Shown one piece after another: positions 8,904 to 16,495 of a DNA stretch of 34,517 nucleotides. The notes beneath the pieces were generated by a model. The model did not search any database, was not told where the DNA came from, and saw nothing but the letters and a program-made list of their open reading frames with translations. The first letter of the stretch is position 1; every line of letters starts with the position of its first letter. Made by a program: the position numbers and the translations under genes. Source of the stretch: Rhodococcus phenolicus (GTDB lineage Bacteria > Actinomycetota > Actinomycetes > Mycobacteriales > Mycobacteriaceae); NCBI RefSeq assembly GCF_001646785.1, contig NZ_LRRH01000089.1:1-34517 (forward strand). Reading direction: 5' to 3'.

Positions 8904-10215
8904 GGGCGTCGACCCAGCTCCCCCACGCAGCGACGAATGTGCCGGTGTCGGTGCCGAGCACGTCCCCGAGCGCGGCGTCGAGCCCGGCTCCTTCGATCGG
9001 ACCGCGGGCGAGACGCCGATACAGTTCGGTCAGGCGCGCGGGACCGTAGTCGTCGGCGGTGTAGGCGGCGAGCGACCATGCCGTCTCGTAGGCGAGCAGT
9101 GATCGTTCGCCGGTGAACTCGGCGTCGTCCGGCAGCGCGGCCGGGGTACCGTCCCGGCTCACGGTGTCGGCGAGGGTCGGTGCCGTCCGGCGGAGATCCT
9201 GGTCCGTACCGCGGTACCCGATGTAGTCGGCGTATCCCTCGAGCATCCACAGCGGTGAGCCGTCGACGGTGTGTGCCCGGGCGGCGACGTGGGTGAGTTC
9301 GTGCCGTAGGACGGTGCGCAGGCCGTCGTCGGTGAGCCTGTCGCCGGCGGCCGGACTGAAGACGATGCGCTGTCCGGTGACGCTGCCCGCGCGTGGATCG
9401 ACCGCGTCGGACACCGCGACCGCTGCGATGCCGTCACCGTTGTGGCGGTCACCGACCTGCTGCGTGAACTCGTCGTGGGAGGCGGTGACGAGCACGAGAC
9501 CGCGGCGCGACCAGTCTTCTCCCCACACCTGGTCGACGGCGTCGACCGCCGATTCCATCTCCCGCGCGATGGCGTCGATCAGATCCTTCTGTTCCGGATG
9601 ACCGATCACCAGCGATCTCGTGCCGGCGGGTCGGTCGACGGGCTCGACGACGAGGGGTCCGAAGTCCCACGGTCCGCGCCACGTGTCCCGGCCGGGTCCG
9701 GGTTCGTCGTCGACGAGGTGCCAGCCGTCGTCGCGGCGCACGACGACGACGGTGACCGGTTTGCGGGTGGGTCCGGGATCGATTCCGTCGATCGCGTAGC
9801 GCAGGTAGACGCTGCGGGTCTGCGCCTCCGCCGAGCCGAGCCGCGCGGCGATGCCGGGCGCAACGGGCGCGGCGGGGTCGGGGCTCAGCTCGTAACCCCA
9901 GTCGGCGAGCGGGACCCGGGACAGCGCGTCGGCCCTCCGCAGTTCCGCGTCGAGGAGGCCGGGGCGGGCCTGTTCGTCGAGGACCGTGCGCAGCGTGTCC
10001 GGGTCGGCGCTCCGGACCGCGGCCGCCCATGTGTCCAGCAGTGACTGGAGTTCGTCGCGTTGTGGGTCGGCCGCTCCGGGTTCCGGGTTCGCGGCCTCCG
10101 GAGCGAAGAGCACCAGCAGCGTGACGACGGCTACGACACCGGCGAGCCCGACCGTCGCGAGCCGTTCCCAGCGCCGGGGCGCGGACTGTCGCGTCGAGGG
10201 TGAGGATCCGGGCAC
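8881..10215 (-). CDS. Membrane-anchored putative zinc metallopeptidase (HExxH, gluzincin-like)
   Basis: A 444-residue protein with a short basic N-terminus and one membrane helix (VGLAGVVAVVTLLVLFAP), so the rest is probably outside the membrane. Residues about 50-190 form an NTF2-like or unknown mixed region (LQSLLDTWAAAVRSADPDTL). The C-terminal half holds HELTHVAARAH (His305, Glu306, His309) and WMLEGYADY with Glu326 as a likely third zinc ligand; this is the gluzincin pattern. I did not recognise a named family. The gene occupies the place of Rv2189c between pimB' and the NlpC/P60 genes, but appears longer. A TACACT -10 box 7 bases before the GTG suggests a leaderless mRNA. Peptidase activity is inferred from the motif only. 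The last codons and stop are part of a 23-bp repeat expansion. Confidence 0.82.
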   Translation of the reverse strand: MPGSSPSTRQSAPRRWERLATVGLAGVVAVVTLLVLFAPEAANPEPGAADPQRDELQSLLDTWAAAVRSADPDTLRTVLDEQARPGLLDAELRRADALSRVPLADWGYELSPDPAAPVAPGIAARLGSAEAQTRSVYLRYAIDGIDPGPTRKPVTVVVVRRDDGWHLVDDEPGPGRDTWRGPWDFGPLVVEPVDRPAGTRSLVIGHPEQKDLIDAIAREMESAVDAVDQVWGEDWSRRGLVLVTASHDEFTQQVGDRHNGDGIAAVAVSDAVDPRAGSVTGQRIVFSPAAGDRLTDDGLRTVLRHELTHVAARAHTVDGSPLWMLEGYADYIGYRGTDQDLRRTAPTLADTVSRDGTPAALPDDAEFTGERSLLAYETAWSLAAYTADDYGPARLTELYRRLARGPIEGAGLDAALGDVLGTDTGTFVAAWGSWVDARLAVPAR

Positions 10216-10222
10216 GGCGGAA

Positions 10223-10228
10223 AGTGTA
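10223..10228 (-). promoter_or_regulatory. -10 box of a leaderless promoter for the HExxH gene
   Basis: TACACT on the minus strand, 7 bases before the GTG at 10215, within the short gap to the upstream NlpC/P60 gene. Confidence 0.5.
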
Positions 10229-10270
10229 TGCCGCGTCCCCGGTGAGCAGTGATGTCAGCCGAGCGGGTTC

Positions 10271-11317
10271 TCAGTAACGCCGGGCGCTGTGGAACGGGAA
10301 GCTGTCCATCGACTGGATCTTCACGGGAACACCGAACGTCGACGCGTGCACGATGTTGCCGTCGCCGGCGTACAGGCCAACGTGGGACGCGTCGTCGTAG
10401 AAGATCACCACGTCGCCGGGCTGCAGCTGGTCGCGCGAGACGGGGGTGCCGCCCTGGGCCTGGGCCTGACTGGACCGCGGCAGGTTCTTGCCGACCTGCC
10501 GGTATGCCCACACCACGAGCCCGGAGCAGTCGAACTGGTCCGGACCGGTTGCGCCCCACACGTAGGGGTCGCCGATGCGGGTCATCGCGGCCCGGAGGGC
10601 GGCGGACCCGGTTCCCGGAGCGAGCTTGGACAGGACCGTCGCGGCGTCGAGGCCGGGCGGGAAGGGGGTGCCGGCGAGCACGGCCTTCTCGTCGTCGCTC
10701 AGCTCGGCGAACGCGGCGTACACGTCGTCGATCTGCTTCTGCAGGTCGGCTCGCTGCCGCTCGAGGTCGTCGCGCAGTGCCTGTGCCTGCTCGGCGGCGG
10801 CCCGGGCGGCATCGGCGGAACGTTCGGATGCGGCTGCGGCCTCCGCCGCTGCGTTGTTGGCGACGCGGTATCCCTCGACGTCGTCGGAGGTCTGCTGGGC
10901 GATGACGCCCAGCGCCGACATCTGGTCGAGCAGTTGCTGTGGGGAATCGCTGACGAGCACCGAGTACAGCCGGTTGGTGCGGGCGCCGCGGTAGTTCGCG
11001 GCCGCGAGCTTGTCGATCGTGGGCCTGAAGCGATCGACCTCGGCCCGGGCGAGGGCGAGCACGTCGCGGTCGGCGGCCAGGCGCGCGTCGGCGTCGTGTT
11101 CCGCGTTCAGTTTGGCATCGAGATCGATGCCGGCGTTGTGGATCGCCTCGTTGGTCTGTTCGGATCTGCGGGACAGATCGGCGAGGTGTTCGAGGGCGGC
11201 GGTGGGATTGTCGACGGCCGGGTCGGCGACCGCGGGAGTGGCGGTCAGGCCCACTGCGAGGAGTACCGCGGCTGCGAGCCCGGTGCGCAGCGTCCGCTTC
11301 GTCCAGTCGAAAACCAC
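10271..11317 (-). CDS. ripC: Secreted NlpC/P60 peptidoglycan endopeptidase with coiled-coil N-terminus (RipC-like, Rv2190c)
   Basis: Cleaves peptide stems in peptidoglycan outside the membrane. The 348-residue precursor has a signal peptide (residues 1 to about 31, ending in AVA), then a long alpha-helical, Ala/Arg/Glu/Asp-rich coiled coil (about 40-215) and a C-terminal NlpC/P60 domain (about 235-348). The catalytic set is visible: FDCSGLV (Cys264), ASHVGLY (His312) and IVHAST (His324). The coiled coil is the type that docks on FtsEX or occludes the active site in mycobacterial RipC and corynebacterial homologues. The start GTG follows GGGGAAAGGA. It has its own promoter (11351-11380), and a terminator separates it from the paralogous gene upstream. 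The catalytic domain is clearly related to the next gene, indicating tandem duplication. Confidence 0.92.
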   Translation of the reverse strand: MVFDWTKRTLRTGLAAAVLLAVGLTATPAVADPAVDNPTAALEHLADLSRRSEQTNEAIHNAGIDLDAKLNAEHDADARLAADRDVLALARAEVDRFRPTIDKLAAANYRGARTNRLYSVLVSDSPQQLLDQMSALGVIAQQTSDDVEGYRVANNAAAEAAAASERSADAARAAAEQAQALRDDLERQRADLQKQIDDVYAAFAELSDDEKAVLAGTPFPPGLDAATVLSKLAPGTGSAALRAAMTRIGDPYVWGATGPDQFDCSGLVVWAYRQVGKNLPRSSQAQAQGGTPVSRDQLQPGDVVIFYDDASHVGLYAGDGNIVHASTFGVPVKIQSMDSFPFHSARRY

Positions 11318-11350
11318 GAGAGCGACGTCCTTTCCCCAAAGATCTCGATC

Positions 11351-11380
11351 AGGTTACGGAACGGCATAGGTTTGTGTCTA
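11351..11380 (-). promoter_or_regulatory. Promoter of the RipC-like gene
   Basis: -35 TAGACA (11375-11380), 18-base spacer, -10 TAACCT (11351-11356), about 27 bases of leader. The spacer shares ATGCCGTT and CGTAA with the promoter of the neighbouring NlpC/P60 gene, so the two are related by descent or by a shared activator or repressor site. Confidence 0.7.
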
Positions 11381-11415
11381 CCCGGCAGTAGCCGCGGCCA
11401 CCGGATGCGGAAACG

Positions 11416-11458
11416 CCGCGAGGGTGGTACCGGCTCGGAAGCCGGACCACCCTCGCGG
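11416..11458 (-). terminator. Hairpin terminator after the riboswitch-controlled NlpC/P60 gene
   Basis: A 13-bp outer stem (11416-11428 with 11446-11458) continues through a single bulged A into a 6-bp inner stem with a CGGA tetraloop. It sits 18 bases past the stop and insulates the next promoter from this transcript. Confidence 0.82.
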
Positions 11459-11475
11459 ACCGATTCGCTACGCGG

Positions 11476-12054
11476 TCAGAAGCGGCGCGCGCCGTCGACC
11501 GGCATCGAGTTCAGGGGCGCGATCTTCACCGGCTGACCCGAGGTCGAGGCGTGCACGATGTTGCCGCCACCGACGTAGATGCCGGTGTGGCTGCCGCCGT
11601 AGAACGAGACGACGTCGCCCGGGAGCAGCTCGGCGACCGACACGGCGCGGCCCGCGCCGGCCTGCTCGTAGCTGGTGCGCGGCACGTTCAGGCCGGCCTG
11701 CTTGTAGGCCCACTGCACCAGTCCGGAGCAGTCGAACGAGCTCGGGCCGGTGGCGCCGTAGACGTAGGGCGCTCCCAGCTTGGTCTGGGCGGCGTCGGCG
11801 GCGCGCTGACCCACCGAGGTGAAGGGCGCGGTGAACTGCGCCGGCGCGGCCTCCGGAGCCTGGGGAGCCGGAGGGATGAGGTTGGTGATCTCCGGCGGCA
11901 GGGTGACGCCTGCGGGCAGCTCGACGTTGCCGATGCCGGGGATGTTGATCGGGTCGGCCAGTGCGGGACCGGCCGAGAGGGTCACTGCGCCGAGCGCGAG
12001 GGCTCCGGCGACGACAGCGCGACGAACGTTGCGCGTGGACTTGTGAGACGCCAC
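11476..12054 (-). CDS. Secreted NlpC/P60 peptidoglycan endopeptidase under c-di-AMP riboswitch control
   Basis: A 192-residue precursor: signal peptide about 1-33 (ending in ALA before DPINIP), a proline-rich linker with INIPGIGNVELPAGV, and a C-terminal NlpC/P60 domain (about 78-192) with FDCSGLV (Cys109), GSHTGIY (His156) and IVHAST (His168). It lacks the coiled coil of its neighbour, so its regulation cannot rest on that domain. The two catalytic domains match along their length (for example YGATGP/WGATGP and GNIVHAST), so they are tandem paralogues. The GTG at 12054 follows a GAAGAAGGAG ribosome site at 10 bases. Upstream is a ydaO/yuaA-type c-di-AMP aptamer in a leader of about 215 bases. 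C. glutamicum also has a tandem NlpC/P60 pair at this locus (cg2401/cg2402), as I recall. Confidence 0.92.
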   Translation of the reverse strand: MASHKSTRNVRRAVVAGALALGAVTLSAGPALADPINIPGIGNVELPAGVTLPPEITNLIPPAPQAPEAAPAQFTAPFTSVGQRAADAAQTKLGAPYVYGATGPSSFDCSGLVQWAYKQAGLNVPRTSYEQAGAGRAVSVAELLPGDVVSFYGGSHTGIYVGGGNIVHASTSGQPVKIAPLNSMPVDGARRF

Positions 12055-12080
12055 GGGGGTGTTGCTCCTTCTTCCGTCAT

Positions 12081-12223
12081 CCGCCGACCGAGTTAGCTGA
12101 CGGGTTCGGGCCGGGAAGATCAGCCCTACCCCTCGGCCGCTGGCGCGACCGGAGGGGATTCACCCCAGGTAACGAGTGGGTCCCCGGCACGGGCACCCGG
12201 TCTCGGGTGCGCCGATTAGGCGG
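12081..12223 (-). ncRNA. c-di-AMP riboswitch (ydaO/yuaA leader)
   Basis: Read on the minus strand, the conserved elements appear in order: CCGCCTAATC (5' strand of P1), a CACCCG...CGGGTG hairpin, CGGGGACCCA, CTGGGGTGAATCC, GGGGTAGGGC, and CCCGAACCCGTCAGCTAAC followed by TCGGTCGGCGG, which closes P1 (CCGCC 12219-12223 with GGCGG 12081-12085). This is the RF00379 pattern, and such switches control rpf and NlpC/P60 genes in actinobacteria. The known class mostly turns genes off when c-di-AMP is bound. The aptamer ends 26 bases before the start codon, next to the ribosome site. Confidence 0.93.
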
Positions 12224-12277
12224 TGGCCTAGCGGCTCCGGCCCGGTGGGCCGGCAAACTCTCCGCTTGGTCTCGAGA

Positions 12278-12307
12278 AGATTACGAAACGGCATCGGCAG
12301 ATGTCGA
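12278..12307 (-). promoter_or_regulatory. Promoter of the riboswitch-controlled NlpC/P60 gene
   Basis: -35 TCGACA (12302-12307), 18-base spacer, -10 TAATCT (12278-12283), predicted start near 12271. The leader begins with a small CCGGCCC/GGGCCGG hairpin (12237-12253) before the aptamer. The element aligns without gaps to the RipC promoter. Confidence 0.7.
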
Positions 12308-12692
12308 CCGTGCCGCGCGACGAATGACCGTTTGGACCGTTTTGAGTAAGTCGCGACCTCCGCCCGGGCCAGCTTGATCACGAACCGGTAACGACCCGGC
12401 GTCGTAGACCCCCGGAAACCCCGTCCGCGGCAGAAGAACCCGACCCGGGCGGCCGAACCGCAGCGGCCCCGTCCGCGCAGGTGGAAGGCATGAAAACCGC
12501 GACCCGCCGGGGCCGCCTCCGCCACACCTCCCCCGTCGTGCGACCACCCGCCGCACTGCCGCGATCACGTCCGATTCCGCGACCGGACACTCGCCCCGGA
12601 ACCCCCTTCCGAAGCGGGAGTGTGATCCTCGTCTCTTCGCCCTTGCGCGGGCATCGAACAGCCCGGTTCACGAGGGTGTCGGTGCCGCTTCC
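12308..12692. other. Intergenic region without a recognised feature
   Basis: Divergent gap between the NlpC/P60 promoter and the leaderless start of the DnaQ/GIY-YIG gene. Frames are open here, but they lack start context and family resemblance. It may hold upstream parts of both promoters. Confidence 0.5.
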
Positions 12693-12698
12693 TAACCT
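12693..12698 (+). promoter_or_regulatory. -10 box of a leaderless promoter for the DnaQ/GIY-YIG gene
   Basis: TAACCT, 7 bases before the ATG at 12706. It decides the start against an open frame that extends 225 bases further upstream. Confidence 0.6.
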
Positions 12699-12705
12699 GA
12701 CCTCC

Positions 12706-14460
12706 ATGACGTCCCCGCTCCGGTCCGGCCCCGCGCACCCGGCCGGCGTCCAACTCGCCTTCGACGAACTGGACACCCCGTTGCGGGACACCACGTTCGT
12801 CGTCGTCGACCTCGAAACCACCGGGGGCAGCGCCGAGAACGATGCCGTCACCGAGATCGGCGCAGTCAAGGTCCGCGGCGGCGAGGTCATCGGCGAGTTC
12901 GCCACTCTCGTCGATCCCGGCCGCGACATTCCGCCGGCGATCGTCGAACTCACCGGGATCACCACGGCGATGGTGCGGGCGGCACCGCGGATGGAACAGG
13001 TACTGCCTTCCTTTCTCGAGTTCGCGGCGGGTTCGGTACTGGTGGCCCACAACGCCGGATTCGACATGGGCTTCCTGCGCGCGGCCGCAGCGCGCAACGA
13101 CACCGCCTGGCCACGATTCCCGGTGGTGTGCACGGTCAAACTCGCCCGCCGGGTGCTCGGCCGCGACGAGGCGCCGTCGGTGCGGCTGTCCGCGCTCGCC
13201 GCCCTCTTCCAGGTCTCCACCCAGCCGACCCACCGCGCCCTCGACGACGCCCGCGCCACCGTCGACGTGCTGCATGCGCTGATCGAACGGGTCGGGAACC
13301 AGGGCGTGCACAGCCTCACCGAACTGCGCGACTACATTCCGGCGATCACCTCCGAACAGCGGGCCAAACGGTCGCTCGCGGCACATCTACCGCACCGGCC
13401 GGGGGTCTATCTGTTCCGCGGCCCCTCCGACGAGGTGCTCTACGTCGGCACCGCGGTGAACCTGCACCGCCGCGTCCGCAACTACTTCACCGGTTCCGAA
13501 ACCCGCCCGCGCCTGCGCGAGATGGTCGCGCTGACCACCCGCATCGACCACGTGGAATGCGCGCACGGACTCGAGGCCGGAGCCCGGGAACTGCGCCTGC
13601 TCGCCGCGCACACTCCCCCGTACAACCGCCGATCGAAGTACCCGACGCGCGGCTGGTGGATCAACCTGTCCGACGACGCCTTTCCCCGCCTGGTGGTGAA
13701 CCGCACGCCGGGTGCCGACGCGCTCGGACCGTTCTCCGCTCGCACCGCCGCCTCCGAGGTCGCCGCGACGCTCGCCGAGGTCTGCGGGCTGCGGACGTGT
13801 ACCCGCAGGATCGCTCGCACCGGCAGGCACGGCGACCGATGTCCACCGGAGTCGGTCGGGGGCTGCAGCGCCGCCCCGCACGGCATCCAGACCGCCGAGG
13901 AATACGCTGCGCAGGTTGCGATCACGCGCGACCTGTTGCGCGGCAGCGACGACCTCGCCCTGAACCGGCTGCGCGACCGCATCGCCGAACTCGCCGGCGC
14001 CGAACTGTTCGAGAATGCTGCGCGACTGCGCGACCGCGCCGCCGCCGTCGTGAAGGCGCTGCGACGCACCCAGCGGCTGGCCGCGCTGGCATCCGTCGAC
14101 GAGCTGATCGCGGCGAAACCGCGATCCGAGGGCGGATGGGAGTTCGCCGTGATCCGCGCCGGCAGGCTCGCATCGGCCGGGGTCGCGGCGCGGCACGTGC
14201 CACCGATGCCGGTGGTCGAGGCGATCGCGGCGGCAGCCGAGACGGTCCGGCCGACGATCGCGCCGCTGCGGGGCGCACCCGTGGAGGAGATCGGACTGGT
14301 GGCACGCTGGCTCGACGAGGACGGTGTCCGCATCGTCCGCACCACGCACGGCTGGACGGAACCGGCCCGTGGGGCGGGTGCGTGGATGCACTGGGCCGAC
14401 AAGGCGCGGGACGCAGCCCACGGGGCCGGCGCCACCGCTGCCGCCCACCTTCTAGGCTGA
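12706..14460 (+). CDS. DnaQ-like 3'-5' exonuclease fused to a UvrC-like GIY-YIG nuclease (Rv2191-like)
   Basis: A 584-residue fusion. Residues about 28-190 are a DEDDh exonuclease: [10 protein letters not shown] (Asp35, Glu37), [12 protein letters not shown], and [13 protein letters not shown] with the His and last Asp. Residues about 225-315 are a GIY-YIG domain (GVYLF ... [17 protein letters not shown], with NRRSKYP). Residues about 420-450 resemble the UVR motif of UvrC ([20 protein letters not shown]). The C-terminal RNase H-like second nuclease and HhH pair of true UvrC are absent, so it is not a full UvrC. Actinobacteria, including M. tuberculosis Rv2191, have this architecture; a role in DNA repair or proofreading is plausible but not proven. 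The true UvrC and polymerase epsilon genes would be elsewhere. Confidence 0.92.
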   Translation: MTSPLRSGPAHPAGVQLAFDELDTPLRDTTFVVVDLETTGGSAENDAVTEIGAVKVRGGEVIGEFATLVDPGRDIPPAIVELTGITTAMVRAAPRMEQVLPSFLEFAAGSVLVAHNAGFDMGFLRAAAARNDTAWPRFPVVCTVKLARRVLGRDEAPSVRLSALAALFQVSTQPTHRALDDARATVDVLHALIERVGNQGVHSLTELRDYIPAITSEQRAKRSLAAHLPHRPGVYLFRGPSDEVLYVGTAVNLHRRVRNYFTGSETRPRLREMVALTTRIDHVECAHGLEAGARELRLLAAHTPPYNRRSKYPTRGWWINLSDDAFPRLVVNRTPGADALGPFSARTAASEVAATLAEVCGLRTCTRRIARTGRHGDRCPPESVGGCSAAPHGIQTAEEYAAQVAITRDLLRGSDDLALNRLRDRIAELAGAELFENAARLRDRAAAVVKALRRTQRLAALASVDELIAAKPRSEGGWEFAVIRAGRLASAGVAARHVPPMPVVEAIAAAAETVRPTIAPLRGAPVEEIGLVARWLDEDGVRIVRTTHGWTEPARGAGAWMHWADKARDAAHGAGATAAAHLLG

Positions 14461-14491
14461 GCACACCCGCGAGCAAGAGTGAGGAGCGCTC

Positions 14492-14767
14492 ATGATCAAC
14501 GCCATCGTCCTGATCGACGCCGAGGCCGACCGCATCCAGGAGGCCGCACAGGCGGTCGCCGACCTGGACGGGGTCGACAAGGTGTACTCGTGCGCCGGAG
14601 ACGTCGACCTGATCGCCATGGTCCGGGTCCGCGATCACGAGCAGATCGCCGAGGTCGTCACCGGCCGGATCAACAAGGTCGACGGCGTGTCCCGGACCGT
14701 GACCCACATCGCGTTCCGGTCCTACTCCAGCTCCGACGTGGAAGCCGGATTCTCGATCGGCGAGTAG
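14492..14767 (+). CDS. Stand-alone Lrp/AsnC ligand-binding (RAM) domain protein
   Basis: A 91-residue protein consisting only of the alpha-beta RAM domain: MINAIVLIDAEADRIQEAAQ, DGVDKVYSCAGDVDLIAMVR and HIAFRSYSSSDVE. There is no helix-turn-helix, so it cannot bind DNA like Lrp itself. Stand-alone RAM proteins form dimers or higher rings and bind amino acids or pair with full-length Lrp/AsnC regulators. The ATG follows GAGGAG and lies 31 bases after the DnaQ/GIY-YIG stop, so the two are probably co-transcribed. Its stop is 7 bases from the convergent trpD stop. A link to tryptophan synthesis is only suggested by position. Confidence 0.87.
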   Translation: MINAIVLIDAEADRIQEAAQAVADLDGVDKVYSCAGDVDLIAMVRVRDHEQIAEVVTGRINKVDGVSRTVTHIAFRSYSSSDVEAGFSIGE

Positions 14768-14774
14768 CCCCGGA

Positions 14775-15845
14775 TCAGCCGGTGGCGCCGAGCCGGGTGG
14801 TCGTCTCCGCCCACGTCGCCAGCACGCGCTCGGCGCCGCCTCCGTCGATCGCGGCGGCCGCATCCTCGAGGCCCGCGGCGATCGCGTCCTCGAGTTCGCC
14901 GCCGACGCCGCGGTAGGCGGCGATCGCGGCGGCCGCATTGAGCAGGACCGCGTCGCGTACCGGTCCGGGCTGTCCTGCCAGGGTCGCGCGGGCGATCGCC
15001 GCGTTCTCGGCCGCGTCCCCTCCGCGCAGCGCGTCGATCGGGACCCGGGCGATACCCAGGACCGTCGGATCGAGCGTCCGCCTGCGCACCTCGCCCTCGT
15101 GCACGACGTACACCGTGGAGGTCGTCGACAGGGTCAGTTCGTCGAGGCCGTCGTCCCCGCGCACGACGAGCGCGGAGTTGCCCCGCCGGGCGAGCACACC
15201 GGCGAGCGTGTCGAGCAGCCCCGGGAACGCGCACCCGATGAGTCCGGCGCGCGGCCGCGCCGGGTTGGTGAGCGGACCGAGCACGTTGAACACGGTCGGG
15301 ATGGCGATCTCCTTGCGGGTCGGACCCGCGAACCGCAGTGCCGGATGGAAGACCGGGGCGAAGCAGAAGCCGATGCCGGCCTCCGCCAGCGACTGCGCGA
15401 CCTGTTCCGGCCCGAGCGAGATGTGCACACCGAGCGCCTCGAGTACGTCGGCACCGCCGGCCTTCGACGTGGCCGCCCGGTTGCCGTGCTTGACCACGCG
15501 GATCCCGGCCGCGGCGACGACGAGCGACGCCATCGTCGAGATGTTCACCGTGTCCGCCCCGTCGCCACCGGTGCCGACGATGTCGACGGCGTCGTCGTCG
15601 ACCGGCACGAGGCGTGCGTGACCGAGCATCGAATCGGACAGACCCAGAACTTCCTCGGCTGTCTCACCCTTCATCTTCAGTGCGACGCCGAACGCGGCGA
15701 TCTGCGCGGAGGTCGCGTTGTCGGACATGATCTCGTCCATCGCCCACTGCGCCTCGGCGCGGGACAGGTCGCGGCCGGCGGTCAGTGCGCCGAGCACCGC
15801 ACGCCAGTTCGTCGCCACCTGGTCCGCCGGTCGTCCCGCGTTCAT
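14775..15845 (-). CDS. trpD: Anthranilate phosphoribosyltransferase
   Basis: Transfers the phosphoribosyl group of PRPP to anthranilate, the second dedicated step of tryptophan synthesis. The 356-residue protein has the nucleoside phosphorylase-type fold, with the PRPP loop [14 protein letters not shown] (from Gly91), [21 protein letters not shown] (the Asn/Ser/Lys active-site segment), [30 protein letters not shown] and the metal-binding GDDGLDEL. The ATG at 15845 follows GAAGGTGG. It is transcribed leftward, apart from other trp genes, as in mycobacteria (Rv2192c). No attenuator or T-box was seen ahead of it. Confidence 0.96.
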   Translation of the reverse strand: MNAGRPADQVATNWRAVLGALTAGRDLSRAEAQWAMDEIMSDNATSAQIAAFGVALKMKGETAEEVLGLSDSMLGHARLVPVDDDAVDIVGTGGDGADTVNISTMASLVVAAAGIRVVKHGNRAATSKAGGADVLEALGVHISLGPEQVAQSLAEAGIGFCFAPVFHPALRFAGPTRKEIAIPTVFNVLGPLTNPARPRAGLIGCAFPGLLDTLAGVLARRGNSALVVRGDDGLDELTLSTTSTVYVVHEGEVRRRTLDPTVLGIARVPIDALRGGDAAENAAIARATLAGQPGPVRDAVLLNAAAAIAAYRGVGGELEDAIAAGLEDAAAAIDGGGAERVLATWAETTTRLGATG

Positions 15846-15909
15846 CGCACCCACCTTCGCCGCACCTCGCTCCGTCGCCGGGCACCGTCCGTGCCCTTTC
15901 GCGGGAAGC

Positions 15910-16356
15910 TTAGTCAGCTGCGGAATCGGGCTGCAGGGCGTCCCATCCGGTGGCGGTTCCGCCGAGACGCTGCGCGAGTCCCGCCATGCGCGACTTCTCC
16001 TGCGCGCAGTGCATCGCGTCGAGGAGCTGCACCCGCTGCAGGACCAGCCCCGTATACCCGTCGGCGGGGGTGCGCACCGGCGCGGCCGGCGTGTATCCGT
16101 CCTGACCCGCGAGCTCGACGGCCCGGTCCACCGCCTCGGCAGGCAGTTCGAGATGGTGCCGCAGGACGGCTTCGTCGGTGTCCACCCAGCGCGGAGCGGC
16201 GGCCGCGCCCCGCTCGAGCGCACCGGAACAGGACTCGGCGTCCTCGAAGGACGACACCACCACGACCAGGTCCGTCCGCCCCGGATCCAGAGGCTGCCGG
16301 CGGCCCCCCGTCAGTGCTCGTCGGAGACGTTCCCAGATCCCTGTGACACCGCTCAT
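15910..16356 (-). CDS. Conserved-looking small protein of unknown function
   Basis: A 148-residue soluble protein beginning [18 protein letters not shown], then a [17 protein letters not shown] strand-helix unit, a long helical middle ([25 protein letters not shown]), GYTP, and a helical end ([30 protein letters not shown]). There is no signal peptide, membrane helix or catalytic motif. I recall similar unnamed proteins beside trpD/ctaE in related actinobacteria, but cannot assign a family. It stands 64 bases from trpD on the same strand, so it may be co-transcribed with trpD, and it is divergent from ctaE. The ATG has no good ribosome site; longer starts are possible but would cross the ctaE promoter. 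Confidence 0.7.
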   Translation of the reverse strand: MSGVTGIWERLRRALTGGRRQPLDPGRTDLVVVVSSFEDAESCSGALERGAAAAPRWVDTDEAVLRHHLELPAEAVDRAVELAGQDGYTPAAPVRTPADGYTGLVLQRVQLLDAMHCAQEKSRMAGLAQRLGGTATGWDALQPDSAAD

Positions 16357-16482
16357 GCACACCACGATCGCACGGTCGGTGGCCGGGGGCACATCCCGGT
16401 CACCGCACCGCCAGGACCAGGCGATTACCTGCAAAGACGCGCCGAATTCCGCCCCGATTGCCCAAGACTTACTACGACGGGT

Positions 16483-16488
16483 CATACT
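16483..16488 (+). promoter_or_regulatory. -10 box of a leaderless ctaE promoter
   Basis: CATACT, 7 bases before the GTG at 16496; TTGCCC at 16458-16463 is a possible -35. This promoter would drive ctaE-qcrCAB. Confidence 0.5.
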
Positions 16489-16495
16489 AGCCAGC

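Noticed and set aside
12706-14460. UvrC of the main excision repair system
   Set aside because: The second catalytic half and HhH domain are absent and an exonuclease domain is fused at the front.
15846-15909. Tryptophan attenuator or T-box before trpD
   Set aside because: The gap is 64 bases, with no Trp-codon leader peptide and no paired hairpins seen.
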